Source: JAICMB01 sp035295125 (GTDB lineage: Bacteria > Acidobacteriota > Terriglobia > Bryobacterales > Bryobacteraceae). From it: a stretch of DNA of 64,000 nt. Both the position numbers and the translations under genes were made by a program. Within the stretch, counting starts at the first letter, position 1, and each line of letters opens with the position of its first letter. Below the pieces are notes generated by a model. That model did not search any database. It saw nothing but the letters and a program-made list of their open reading frames with translations, and was not told the origin of the DNA. The stretch covers positions 62,001-126,000 of the forward strand of contig DATGJP010000042.1 in the NCBI GenBank assembly GCA_035295125.1, given 5' to 3'. Positions 7,796-15,940 of this stretch are shown in pieces.

Positions 7796-8652
7796 TAATC
7801 GGTATTGAAGGAACGGGCTCCCAGGAGTGGTCGGATCAAGACTTGCGGCGCTCTTTCGTGCGTCGGGTCCTGGAGCAAAGCAATATTCAGCCCAAATCCT
7901 ACTTCATCGGCCCTAACAATCCCGCATCCGACTCAGTTGCCATCCGGAGCGGCGCCTGGTGGACGCTCAAATACGACTGGAGCGATCCCGTCGTGCTCGT
8001 CGGCTATAGCCGTGGCGCGGCCTATTGTCTGGATCTGTGCCTCAGGTTCAACCGCGAGTTTCAGGGACAACGGCAAATCTATGCCCTCGTCCTGTTCGAC
8101 GCAGTCCGTCGCGATCTGGCCTGCGATCTCCCCTTTGCTGACGACATCCCCCTACCCGAGTGTGTTCGTTTTTGCCTGCATGCTTACCGCGATCCGCGGG
8201 CCGGCTCGCGCTACTTCTTTAGCAATGTGCAGCCGCGCATAGACCGCGGCCAGGCACATCCACCCCTCATTGTGAAAAGGATGTTCCGGGGATCGCACGG
8301 CGCTCTCGGTGGCACATACTGGGATGCCGCGAAAGGAGAAGCCGGATTTCAGACTTCGGCGGCCAATGCCGCTGTCTGGGCGAGCACGCCTCAATCCAAG
8401 CCATTCGTGAATCCCTTGGTTCATGCGACAGCTTCGACCTTGATCGGCCCGTATGACCGCAACCTGGTCGTTGCGCCCCGCGTTGCCATCAACAACGAAA
8501 GCCAGGATCGCCAGGCGTCGCAAGAGGTGGCCCAATGGGTTTGGCCGATCCTGATGTCCTGGGGAGTCCTGCCGCGCAGCGCGCAGCCGCTCAACGAAGC
8601 TAAGACTTTCAATGGCAGCAAAACCCCCGGTCAGGCCAATCCCGTCCAATAG
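7771..8652 (+). CDS. DUF2235/Tle1-like alpha/beta hydrolase domain protein
   Basis: 293 residues. The nucleophile elbow is VLVGYSRGAAY (Ser codon at 8008), the GxSRGA form typical of DUF2235/T6SS phospholipase-like hydrolases. It is followed by strand ALVLFDAVRRD and later FRGSHGALGGTYW, which parallels the GxHxDVGGGY block carrying the catalytic His in that group. No signal peptide or membrane helix. The protein is shorter than typical Tle1 effectors, and no T6SS gene (VgrG, PAAR, Hcp) or immunity-like gene lies next to it, so an effector role is not supported by context. ATG 7792 (MIIGIEGTG), preceded by GGAA, is an alternative start and perhaps the better one. Confidence 0.65.
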   Translation: MFGLETAMIIGIEGTGSQEWSDQDLRRSFVRRVLEQSNIQPKSYFIGPNNPASDSVAIRSGAWWTLKYDWSDPVVLVGYSRGAAYCLDLCLRFNREFQGQRQIYALVLFDAVRRDLACDLPFADDIPLPECVRFCLHAYRDPRAGSRYFFSNVQPRIDRGQAHPPLIVKRMFRGSHGALGGTYWDAAKGEAGFQTSAANAAVWASTPQSKPFVNPLVHATASTLIGPYDRNLVVAPRVAINNESQDRQASQEVAQWVWPILMSWGVLPRSAQPLNEAKTFNGSKTPGQANPVQ

Positions 8653-8798
8653 CCGGAACTGCTAGGACAATCGCACGCCATTTCGATCGGTGGGTTGGGT
8701 CGGCATAAGATCTCCCACGTATTCAGGCGCTCCATCGGGGCCAGGAGTAGAAAAAGCCCAGCCGGATGAAATGCAAATAGAGTGCGAAAATAGTCCGC

Positions 8799-10133
8799 AT
8801 GTCCCTCTATGGCCCTCGTTCTCTTCGAGCGCTGTGCCTTATAGCGATTTGTACAGCTTCGGCAATAGCAGACAAACTGTACGTCTCTGATGGCTCTCTT
8901 TTCACCGTACAAGTGTTTGACGGCATAACCGGTACTCACACCGGTCAGTTGACACCTGCGGGCGGCTGGGGGACTCCCTCGGGCATAGCCGTGGCGTCCG
9001 ATGGGCGGGTATACGTTGCTGACTTCGACAATAACGTGGTGTACCGCTTTAGTGCCGCCGGCGTTTATACTGACACATTCATTTCATCGAATCTCTTCGA
9101 ACCGACCGGCTTGGCCTTCGGTCCCGATGGCTTCCTCTACGTAGCCAATTTCGGCGCCGGGAATAACAGCTACGTTGTGCGGTTCAAACCGGATGGGACT
9201 CCCGTCGACGCTACTCCTTTCGTCCCAAGTTCTACCGGCCTTTTCGATCCAGGGGCCATAGTCTTCGGACGGGACGGCAATCTTTATATTGCCGACTCTT
9301 CGAATGCTGCTATCGATCGCGTTACTTCGGGAGGTGTCTTCTCGACTCTGGTCCCCGCCGGCTGCCCCACAACACCCTTCACAAACCCGCAGGGCATCAC
9401 GTTCGGCTCAGATCAGCAACTCTATGTGTCTGACGCGGGGTTTGGCTGTGGCATCAACACAGGTTCCGGCGTCTACAAATACAGTACTTTCGGAGTTCTG
9501 CTCGGTACGTTCATCGCGCCGAACGTTTTGTCCACCCCAATCGATCTGGCCTTCGGGCCGGATGGAAATCTGTATGTCACAGATGGACAGGGCCGAGTCG
9601 CGCGTTTCGATGGAACCACCGGCGCCGCGAGGCCCGATTTTGTTCCATCCGGTGGGGCGGGCGGTCCACTGATCAACCCAACTTTTCTCGCTTTCAATGG
9701 TCAGGCAGCAGCAACCATTACCGTCACCGGTGGCAGCAACCAGAGCACCCTCATTAACACTCAGTTCGCAAGTCGGCTGGCAGTCAGAGTGACCGACCTT
9801 GCAGGAAATCCGGTTCCAGGAGTGACGGTCGTATTTACGGCTCCGCCACAAGGCGGACCCAGCGCGACGTTCACGGGTGGCAATACTGCGATTACGAATG
9901 CACTAGGTGTCGCCACCTCAAATGTAGTTGTGGCGAACGGACATAATGGTGGTCCTTACACCGTTGTTGCTAGCACTGGGTCGGCGCTTCCGGCAAATTT
10001 CAATCTCTCCAATACATTCGACCTGGCTACGGTTCCGGCATTATCTGCATGGGGCCTCGGTGGCCTGGCCCTGGCACTCGCGATTCTGGCCGTGTTTATC
10101 ATCAACCGGCGTATGTCAATGGTGCGGGAATAA
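8799..10133 (+). CDS. Secreted NHL-repeat protein with Big_1-like domain and IPTL-CTERM sorting tail
   Basis: 444 residues. An N-terminal signal peptide (RALCLIAICTASAIA) is followed by about 280 residues of NHL/SMP-30-like beta-propeller repeats, e.g. GTPSGIAVASDGRVYVADF and LAFGPDGFLYVANF. Residues around 315-400 resemble an invasin Big_1 domain (VTDLAGNPVPGVTVVFTAP). The last 33 residues begin VPALSAWG at 412, followed by a hydrophobic helix and RR. This is a variant of the IPTLxxWG-CTERM signal recognised by exosortase H, whose gene lies 2.7 kb downstream at 12792. The protein is therefore probably processed and surface-retained by that enzyme. The propeller ligand is unknown. Confidence 0.85.
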   Translation: MSLYGPRSLRALCLIAICTASAIADKLYVSDGSLFTVQVFDGITGTHTGQLTPAGGWGTPSGIAVASDGRVYVADFDNNVVYRFSAAGVYTDTFISSNLFEPTGLAFGPDGFLYVANFGAGNNSYVVRFKPDGTPVDATPFVPSSTGLFDPGAIVFGRDGNLYIADSSNAAIDRVTSGGVFSTLVPAGCPTTPFTNPQGITFGSDQQLYVSDAGFGCGINTGSGVYKYSTFGVLLGTFIAPNVLSTPIDLAFGPDGNLYVTDGQGRVARFDGTTGAARPDFVPSGGAGGPLINPTFLAFNGQAAATITVTGGSNQSTLINTQFASRLAVRVTDLAGNPVPGVTVVFTAPPQGGPSATFTGGNTAITNALGVATSNVVVANGHNGGPYTVVASTGSALPANFNLSNTFDLATVPALSAWGLGGLALALAILAVFIINRRMSMVRE

Positions 10134-10170
10134 CAGCAGCTCTCCAATGATTCCAAATCAGAGCTTTACG

Positions 10171-11358
10171 CTATGGCGAACGGCACAGCGCCGAGGCGCG
10201 GAAAGCAGCATCGAGGAGGCTGCTGTTCGCAACCGTGCAAACCCAGTCGCGCGGCTGTCCGGAAGCGTCCAGATCGTTCTGAAAATCCGGTCCGTTCGAT
10301 AGCACTGTAATGAACGTGTCTCCCGAAGGGGAACCACAACCGCCCAGGATGAGTTTGTAATTCGCAGGGCACTGTACGGATGTCGTATGGAGAACAGGAG
10401 GCACGAAAATCGTAAACTGCCCATTAACGGTCGTGTCGGCATGAAACCAGTTGTATTTCGAGATGCCATTGTCGCCCGTCGGACCGGTGGGACCGTCAGG
10501 ACCTGTTGGTCCAAGCGGGCCGTTCGATCCTATTGGCCCTTGAGGACCGGCGGGGCCAGTAGGCCCCAGCGGTCCTTGCTGGCCGTCCAGGCCCTTCGGA
10601 CCCACATTGCCGGTGGGACCTGCGGCGCCCTGCGGTCCCTGATCTCCTATCAGGCCCATTGGACCTGGTGAGCCTTGATTCCCCGTCGCCCCTTGCGGTC
10701 CGGCAGCGCCTTGCTGGCCTTTAGGACCCTGGTCGCCCGTTGGTCCCGCTGAGCCCATAGGGCCCTGCGAGCCGTCGGGACCCTGTGCACCATTTGGGCC
10801 GGCCGGCCCGGTCGGTCCCGCAAGCGAAAAATCGAGATCGAGCCGGGCGGGTTCGCTGATTGTGGTGCTTTCCTTGCTGTCAAATAACGCGGCCCCGCCG
10901 CCGCTGGAAAGCACGATGCCATTGTTCGCGAGCGACCCTGACACCCAGGACTGGACGATCGTTGTCAGATCCACCGCGACAAGCTGATCGGATGACGAGA
11001 TGTGAAATGAACCGTTAGGAGTGATGGAGCAGGCGGCCGGGGCATTCGAGTTGTTGATCGACGACTCGGCCCAGGAGCCGCACACGTTGGAAATATTAAT
11101 CGTTCCGGACGTAATCAGCGTCTTGACGTAAAGCGTCAAGGTGGCGCGGGTCAGGACTGCTCCGACTGGGGTAACGGATGCCAAATCAAATCGCAGGAAG
11201 GCCCGATTGTTGGCATCAACCGTTAGCTGAACGTTTACGCCAAAATTCTCCTGAGGAGACATTGCGCTGACCGCCGCATCAGCGGTGACGGGCGCCACAG
11301 CGGCAACCAACGCCGGCATCGCGGCGAGGCCCAACACGACTGCATTTATTGCGCGCAT
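10171..11358 (-). CDS. Secreted collagen-like protein with N-terminal DNRLRE domain (second of pair)
   Basis: About 395 residues from ATG 11358. A signal peptide (AVVLGLAAMPALVAAVAPVTA) is followed by a DNRLRE-type beta domain of about 150 residues (AVSAMSPQENFGVN, FLRFDLASV, TLTLYVK, SWAESSI). Then comes about 110 residues of Gly-X-Y triplets (GPTGPAGPNGAQGPDGSQGP and so on). The C-terminal domain is about 80 residues, conserved in the neighbouring paralogue (LGGCG, GPDFQNDLDASGQPRDWVCT). The start lies inside the last codons of the upstream paralogue, so the two are cotranscribed. Probably an extracellular filament or matrix protein. It has no CTERM tail. Confidence 0.8.
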   Translation of the reverse strand: MRAINAVVLGLAAMPALVAAVAPVTADAAVSAMSPQENFGVNVQLTVDANNRAFLRFDLASVTPVGAVLTRATLTLYVKTLITSGTINISNVCGSWAESSINNSNAPAACSITPNGSFHISSSDQLVAVDLTTIVQSWVSGSLANNGIVLSSGGGAALFDSKESTTISEPARLDLDFSLAGPTGPAGPNGAQGPDGSQGPMGSAGPTGDQGPKGQQGAAGPQGATGNQGSPGPMGLIGDQGPQGAAGPTGNVGPKGLDGQQGPLGPTGPAGPQGPIGSNGPLGPTGPDGPTGPTGDNGISKYNWFHADTTVNGQFTIFVPPVLHTTSVQCPANYKLILGGCGSPSGDTFITVLSNGPDFQNDLDASGQPRDWVCTVANSSLLDAAFRASALCRSP

Positions 11359-12524
11359 TGGATCGACCACCGGAAGTTATGAGCCGAGCTGCTGTTATTA
11401 GTTCCCGTGCATTTCCAAACCGTTGGCTGCCCATTGCTATCGAGAAGTTGATCGAAATCGGGTCCGATGTAATTAATTTGGGTATCTGTTCCTGTCGCAT
11501 CCGTCCACGCGCAACCGCCTCCCAGCATTCGTCCCGTCGTACATAACTGCTCAAAAGTGACGGCGTCGCCGCTGGGGACTGAGATGTCATGAAAGGCCCA
11601 GGTAAAAGTGGCCGGCGGACCGCTGGGCCCTTGCGGGCCGGTCGACCCTTGGGGTCCTTGAGGACCCTGTGGGCCTGTGGATCCCTGGTCACCCTGGGGC
11701 CCTCTCGGTCCGATCTGCCCTTGAGGGCCTGTGTTTCCCTGTGGCCCTTGAGATCCGGTAGCGCCTTGGGGCCCGGTTTGCCCTGGCGGTCCGGTTTGGC
11801 CCTGCGGCCCTTGCGTGCCTTGCGGTCCGGTTTGGCCCTGCTGACCCGGGGGTCCCGGATCCCCCATTGCGCCGGGAGGGCCCTGTGCACCTTGAGCGCC
11901 GGTCGGACCAGGGGGACCTTGTTGGCCTTGCAGACCCATCGGCCCGGTCGGGCCCGGCGGGCCTTGCGGACCCGTCAGCGTGATAACGAGTCTGGCGGGC
12001 TGGCTCGTTCCGGTGTTTTCTTTACTATCGAAATCCACCGCCGTTCCATTTTGGCTGGTGAGTATCACACCGTTGTTGGCCGGCGTCGATGCAAGCCAGT
12101 TCTTGACCAGATCCGTGACATTCACGGTAACGAACTGGTTCGGCACCGCCGGTACCGTGAACATGCCCTCTCCACCGAAGCAGGTGGGCGGCGCGCTGCT
12201 GGCGGTAATGGTCGACTCTTGCCACGGCACGCAGGCGGGGTTGAAAGCAACCGTTCCCACCCGGACAACCTTGTCGACGTAAAGCACTAAGCTCGCATTC
12301 GCCACCATGGATGCCGTGGTTCCTGCTGGCAGGGATCCAAGATCAAATTGCAAATATGAAGTTGACGTCGGGTCGACTGTGAGTTGCGGCTCGCCGCCGT
12401 ATTTTTCGGCCGGGGCAGTGGATTTGACGGTCGCGTCGGCGCTGACGACGATTTCCGTCGCGCGGACCTGTAGTGCGGCTAGAGCGATAAAACACCCGAG
12501 TGACGCAAGACAAAAGAAACGCAT
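11346..12524 (-). CDS. Secreted collagen-like protein with N-terminal DNRLRE domain (first of pair)
   Basis: 392 residues with the same architecture as the downstream copy: signal peptide (LASLGCFIALAALQVRA), DNRLRE domain (ATVKSTAPAEKYGGEPQLTV, YLQFDLGSLPAGTT, ASLVLYVDKV, CVPWQESTI), about 115 residues of GPxGPx triplets, and a C-terminal domain with GRMLGGGCAW and GPDFDQLLDSNGQPTVWKCT. Bacterial collagen-like triplet regions form trimeric rods; here they would separate an N-terminal beta domain from a C-terminal head. Transcribed away from exosortase H, with 267 bp between the two starts. The opposite strand is open over part of the triplet region only because of its repetitive codons. Confidence 0.82.
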   Translation of the reverse strand: MRFFCLASLGCFIALAALQVRATEIVVSADATVKSTAPAEKYGGEPQLTVDPTSTSYLQFDLGSLPAGTTASMVANASLVLYVDKVVRVGTVAFNPACVPWQESTITASSAPPTCFGGEGMFTVPAVPNQFVTVNVTDLVKNWLASTPANNGVILTSQNGTAVDFDSKENTGTSQPARLVITLTGPQGPPGPTGPMGLQGQQGPPGPTGAQGAQGPPGAMGDPGPPGQQGQTGPQGTQGPQGQTGPPGQTGPQGATGSQGPQGNTGPQGQIGPRGPQGDQGSTGPQGPQGPQGSTGPQGPSGPPATFTWAFHDISVPSGDAVTFEQLCTTGRMLGGGCAWTDATGTDTQINYIGPDFDQLLDSNGQPTVWKCTGTNNSSSAHNFRWSIQCAQ

Positions 12525-12609
12525 GCACGTGCCCCCGAGTGAAAACTTTATCGAATTTCACGTCATGAGGCAACATGGCTAGCAGCCCCCGTTGTAGAAG
12601 TCGGGAAGG

Positions 12610-12697
12610 CTGAATGCCTACCCCACCTTGGCTCGCAACCCATTGAGCCATAAAGGTGCCGCAGTCGGTTTCGCCTGCGCATGGCGCTCTCAAAGAC
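12610..12697 (-). repeat. 88-bp interspersed element, copy in divergent intergenic region
   Basis: Read on the minus strand this begins GTCTTTGAGAGCGCCATGCG and ends GGTGGGGTAGGCATTCAG. It aligns without gaps over 88 bases to 26674-26761 on the plus strand, with about 85% identity by eye. A shortened version is at 3670-3705. The inner part holds an imperfect hairpin around CAGGCGAAACCGACTG. It lies between the collagen-like gene and exosortase H, apart from coding sequence. Confidence 0.7.
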
Positions 12698-12791
12698 TTC
12701 TGCCACGGGACGAGAGACTAGGGTCACTCCCGGGTTCGGCACCCGACAATCCCAAACTGCTAAACTTCATTGTTCCCCCGAAGATCTGAGC

Positions 12792-13367
12792 ATGGGAAGG
12801 AATCGGACAAACCGCTCGAAGGCAAAGGCTCAGAAGCCTCAGTCGTTCTGGTCCGGGACCAATCGATCAACCATCATCCGATACGGTCTCGTTTTCCCCG
12901 CGCTTTTATTGATCGGCTTCGACCTGCTCTCGGAGGGTTTCACGAGCCACGCGATCGAAGCCTTCGACTCTGCCGTCGCGTCTGCCGCGGCTGGGTTGAT
13001 ACGAGTTTTCCACGGGCATGTGATTGTTCAGGGCAATCTCCTAGCGAGCCCGCAGGCAGGAGCCCAGTTGAAGATCATCAACGGCTGCGACGGGCTGCAC
13101 GTCTCTATCCTGCTGTGGGCCGCCATACTTGTGTATCCTTCGACCTGGTATGGGAAGCTTCAGGGACTGGGCTGGGGCAGCATGGCGATCCACATTCTCA
13201 ACGTGCTGCGTGTCGTTAGCCTGTATTATCTTCTGCAATACAATCGTGTGCTATTCGATTTCGCTCACCTGTACGTATGGGAAGCGTTGATCACGGTCGA
13301 TGCACTGGTGGCCTTCGCTCTATGGGCGCACCTGACATCGAAGGTGAGAACCGCCCATGAGGCGTAA
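12792..13367 (+). CDS. xrtH: Exosortase H (IPTLxxWG-CTERM-type) transpeptidase
   Basis: 191 residues from ATG 12792, a multi-pass membrane protein with about six hydrophobic segments. The exosortase catalytic residues are in place: C99 in INGCDGL, R140 in LNVLRVVSLYYL and H159 in FDFAHLYVWEAL. Exosortases cleave C-terminal sorting signals of exported proteins at the inner membrane. The XrtH assignment rests on the nearby substrate-type tail (VPALSAWG at the end of the 8799-10133 product) and on the membrane partner that follows. An upstream in-frame start at 12681 would run through the interspersed repeat and is not used. The stop overlaps the next gene by 11 bp. Confidence 0.85.
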   Translation: MGRNRTNRSKAKAQKPQSFWSGTNRSTIIRYGLVFPALLLIGFDLLSEGFTSHAIEAFDSAVASAAAGLIRVFHGHVIVQGNLLASPQAGAQLKIINGCDGLHVSILLWAAILVYPSTWYGKLQGLGWGSMAIHILNVLRVVSLYYLLQYNRVLFDFAHLYVWEALITVDALVAFALWAHLTSKVRTAHEA

Positions 13368-13923
13368 TCCCCGTTTTCGTTTCCTTGTACGCGCTTCAGT
13401 ACTGTTCGTATTACTGCTTGTGGCCTGGTGGTTCGTGTTCCTTCAGCCCGTATTGGTTGTGATGCAGTACGCCACTCGGGTAGAACTGAGCGCATTCTTT
13501 TCAGACGTGGTCTCGAGCCCGGACGGCAGTTGGGATCTCACCGGCATTCCCGAGGGCGGTGGTTCGTTCCGCTATCATCTCGGAGCAGAGGTTCTGAATC
13601 AGTTAGCCGCCGGCCTGCCGCTGTTCTGGGCGCTTATCCTCGCAGCTCGATGGAACCAGGATAGCCGGCGTATCCTCGCAACCGGCACCTTGGCTTTGCT
13701 TCTTTGGATCAACTTCTCCGTTCTGTTCCAAGGCAGGCTGCTCGTTGTAATGCTTACGGCGCCCCCGGGAATGCTGAAAGAAAAGCTTTACCTGGCTTCA
13801 ACGGTCCACATCTGGTTTGTGTCCACCGTATTGCCTATCCTGCTTGCACTCGATCATCGCGCGGGGCCGCGTAAACTGCTTTTTCCCGCGCCGGCAGTCG
13901 ACCGCCCGGCGATCGCCGCATAA
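13357..13923 (+). CDS. Exosortase-associated membrane protein
   Basis: 188 residues, overlapping the exosortase gene by 11 bp. N-terminal positive residues and a helix (ASVLFVLLLVAWWFVFLQPVL), then a soluble stretch of about 60 residues with SSPDGSWDLTGIPEG, then three more helices (QLAAGLPLFWALILAA, ILATGTLALLLWINFSVLF, VHIWFVSTVLPILLAL). Position, size and topology fit the small membrane protein known to accompany exosortase H. The assignment is mainly contextual, and no catalytic motif is visible. It may help deliver substrate or hold the sorted protein. Confidence 0.65.
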   Translation: MRRNPRFRFLVRASVLFVLLLVAWWFVFLQPVLVVMQYATRVELSAFFSDVVSSPDGSWDLTGIPEGGGSFRYHLGAEVLNQLAAGLPLFWALILAARWNQDSRRILATGTLALLLWINFSVLFQGRLLVVMLTAPPGMLKEKLYLASTVHIWFVSTVLPILLALDHRAGPRKLLFPAPAVDRPAIAA

Positions 13924-14019
13924 CACATGGGCAGCTCTTGCGAGCTGACACGGGTCTGCTCGGCGCCGTACCCGCTGGTCGGTTTTTCAAGCCTTGTCAC
14001 AATTGTAAGGGCGAGGGTG

Positions 14020-15801
14020 CTAACACCCTTCCCGCACCGCGCGTTCCACCTCAGCGCGCTTTTGGCCCATGTCTCCACGCTGGCCGAGTATCGCGACCGA
14101 GTCGGGCGGCAGCATTACACCTTCCCGAGTAACGTGAAGCCGGTTGGTGCTCGAGATCACCCGATCCTCCCAATTGTGGAGAGGCGCGTGCCACGACCGC
14201 TCGCCAAAGTTGCATGCCACCACAACTTGACCGCGCTTCATCAACAACCACTTGTCACTGTCGCTGAACTGGACTTCTACCGCATTCTGTTGTGCGTTGC
14301 GCAAATCCGGCGTCGCATGCCGTAAGCGGATCAGCGTGCGATACCAGTCAAGCATGTCCGCGTGGTCAGTTTGAGCCACTTCGTCCCAATTCAACCGCGA
14401 GCGCTCAAAGGTCGCGAAATCCTGAGGGTCGGGAACTTCGTCCGGAGCCCAGCCGAATGCACTGAACTCGCGACGGCGCCCCTCCGAAACTTTTCGACCC
14501 AACTCCTGGTCCTGGTGGTTTGTGAAATATAAAAACGGTGTGGAAGCCGCCCACTCCTCTCCCTGAAAAATGAGGGGCACGAAGGGAGACGTCAGCAATA
14601 GCGCCGCGGCCATCTTGGCCTTCGCCGGGCTCACCAGATGGCATAGGCGTTCGCCCTGAGCCCGATTGCCAACCTGGTCATGATTTTGAGTGCAAACCAC
14701 GAACTTGTGGCCCGGGAGGTGCGATGGCGAGCGGCCATGGAGGCGCTGGCGATATTGTGAGAAAACGCCGTCGTAAACGAAAGCCTGACGGATCGCCTTC
14801 GCAAGCTGGCTCACCGTGCCAAAATCCGTGTAATAACCCGACCGTTCTCCCGTGAGGACAGTATGCAGCGCATGATGAAAGTCGTCGGACCATTGCGCGT
14901 CAATTCCATACCCGCCGATTTCGCACGGCTGCACGATGCGGGGGTCGTTGAGGTCGCTCTCCGCAATGAGGACGAGGTGCCGTCCAAGCTCGGCCTGCAG
15001 AACCTTCACCCGATCGGCCAACTGTTCGAGAAAGTGAAACGCGCCATTGTCGATCAGCGCGTGAACCGCATCCAGCCTGAGCCCGTCAAAATGGAAGTCG
15101 CGTATCCACATGACCGCGTTCTCAAGGAGAAACGTCCTCACGCCGCGGCAGAGCGCGCTGTCAAGATTAATCGCATTCCCCCAGGGCGTTTTGTATTTCT
15201 CGGTCGTGTAGGGTCCGAATTTTGAGAGGTAGTTTCCGTCCGGCCCGAAATGGTTGTAAACCACGTCGAGTAAGACCGCCAAGCCGCGTTCATGACAGGC
15301 ATTGACGAATCGTTTCAAGTCGTCCGGCGTGCCGTAGTGGTGATGCGGGGCAAACAGATCGACTCCGTCATATCCCCAGCCCCAGCGTCCCGGAAATTCG
15401 GCAATGGGCATCATTTCGATATGCGTAACGCCGAGCGCTACGAGATGGTCAAGCTTCTCGATTGCAGCCAGGAATGTACCGTCCGCAGTAAAGGTGCCGA
15501 TGTGCAGTTCATAAATAACGCCGGAGGCAAGAGGCAGCGCGTTCCACTTCTGGTCGGTCCACTCGAAAAAGGAGTCGACAACACGAGATGGGCCGTGAAC
15601 TCCATACGGCTGCCAGGCGGACCTCGGGTCGGGAACAGGCGTCCCCCCGTTCACCGAATACGTATAGTCAGTGCCCGGATTCGCAGCCGCGACGCACGCC
15701 TCCCACCAATTCTCATGCTCTGCTTGCAACGAATGGGAGTGGTCATCTACGTTCACATCCACGCTTGAGGCGAACGGCGCCCATACTCGAAAGACGCGCA
15801 T
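14020..15801 (-). CDS. treZ: Malto-oligosyltrehalose trehalohydrolase (TreZ, GH13)
   Basis: 593 residues. N-terminal CBM48-like domain (FRVWAPFASSVDVNV), then the GH13 barrel with nucleophile D244 (DGLRLDAVHAL), acid/base E281 (LIAESDLND) and D375 (TQNHDQVGN). The TreZ-typical stretches ELHIGTFTADGTF and FQGEEWAASTPFLYF are present. TreZ releases trehalose from maltooligosyltrehalose made by TreY; no treY is in the window. Divergent from glgE across 139 bp, so control may be shared. Cytoplasmic. The C-terminal about 20 residues are charged and not conserved family sequence. Confidence 0.93.
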   Translation of the reverse strand: MRVFRVWAPFASSVDVNVDDHSHSLQAEHENWWEACVAAANPGTDYTYSVNGGTPVPDPRSAWQPYGVHGPSRVVDSFFEWTDQKWNALPLASGVIYELHIGTFTADGTFLAAIEKLDHLVALGVTHIEMMPIAEFPGRWGWGYDGVDLFAPHHHYGTPDDLKRFVNACHERGLAVLLDVVYNHFGPDGNYLSKFGPYTTEKYKTPWGNAINLDSALCRGVRTFLLENAVMWIRDFHFDGLRLDAVHALIDNGAFHFLEQLADRVKVLQAELGRHLVLIAESDLNDPRIVQPCEIGGYGIDAQWSDDFHHALHTVLTGERSGYYTDFGTVSQLAKAIRQAFVYDGVFSQYRQRLHGRSPSHLPGHKFVVCTQNHDQVGNRAQGERLCHLVSPAKAKMAAALLLTSPFVPLIFQGEEWAASTPFLYFTNHQDQELGRKVSEGRRREFSAFGWAPDEVPDPQDFATFERSRLNWDEVAQTDHADMLDWYRTLIRLRHATPDLRNAQQNAVEVQFSDSDKWLLMKRGQVVVACNFGERSWHAPLHNWEDRVISSTNRLHVTREGVMLPPDSVAILGQRGDMGQKRAEVERAVREGC

Positions 15802-15940
15802 AACTGATTACTTCTGATTAGACGTCAACTTTCCCGAGTCATGCAAACTGTCACCGTAAACCTCCATCTCAGCGCATTTCCTAGGAGTCCTTACGTGTGA
15901 AAGATACGGCTATGCAACGTTTTCAACCCTCGTGAGTCCC

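Noticed and set aside
7771..8652. Type VI secretion effector call for the DUF2235-like protein
   Set aside because: No T6SS component or immunity gene nearby; only the hydrolase fold is supported.
10480..11960. CRISPR-like short repeats
   Set aside because: Periodicity is 9 bp (Gly-X-Y codons) within open frames; no constant repeat with unique spacers. The same applies to the NIVWGT and BACON arrays.
11589..12290. Plus-strand 233-residue open frame opposite the collagen-like gene
   Set aside because: Low-complexity Arg/Leu/Gly/Ser sequence produced by the reverse of Gly-Pro-X codons; the minus strand has signal peptide and domains.
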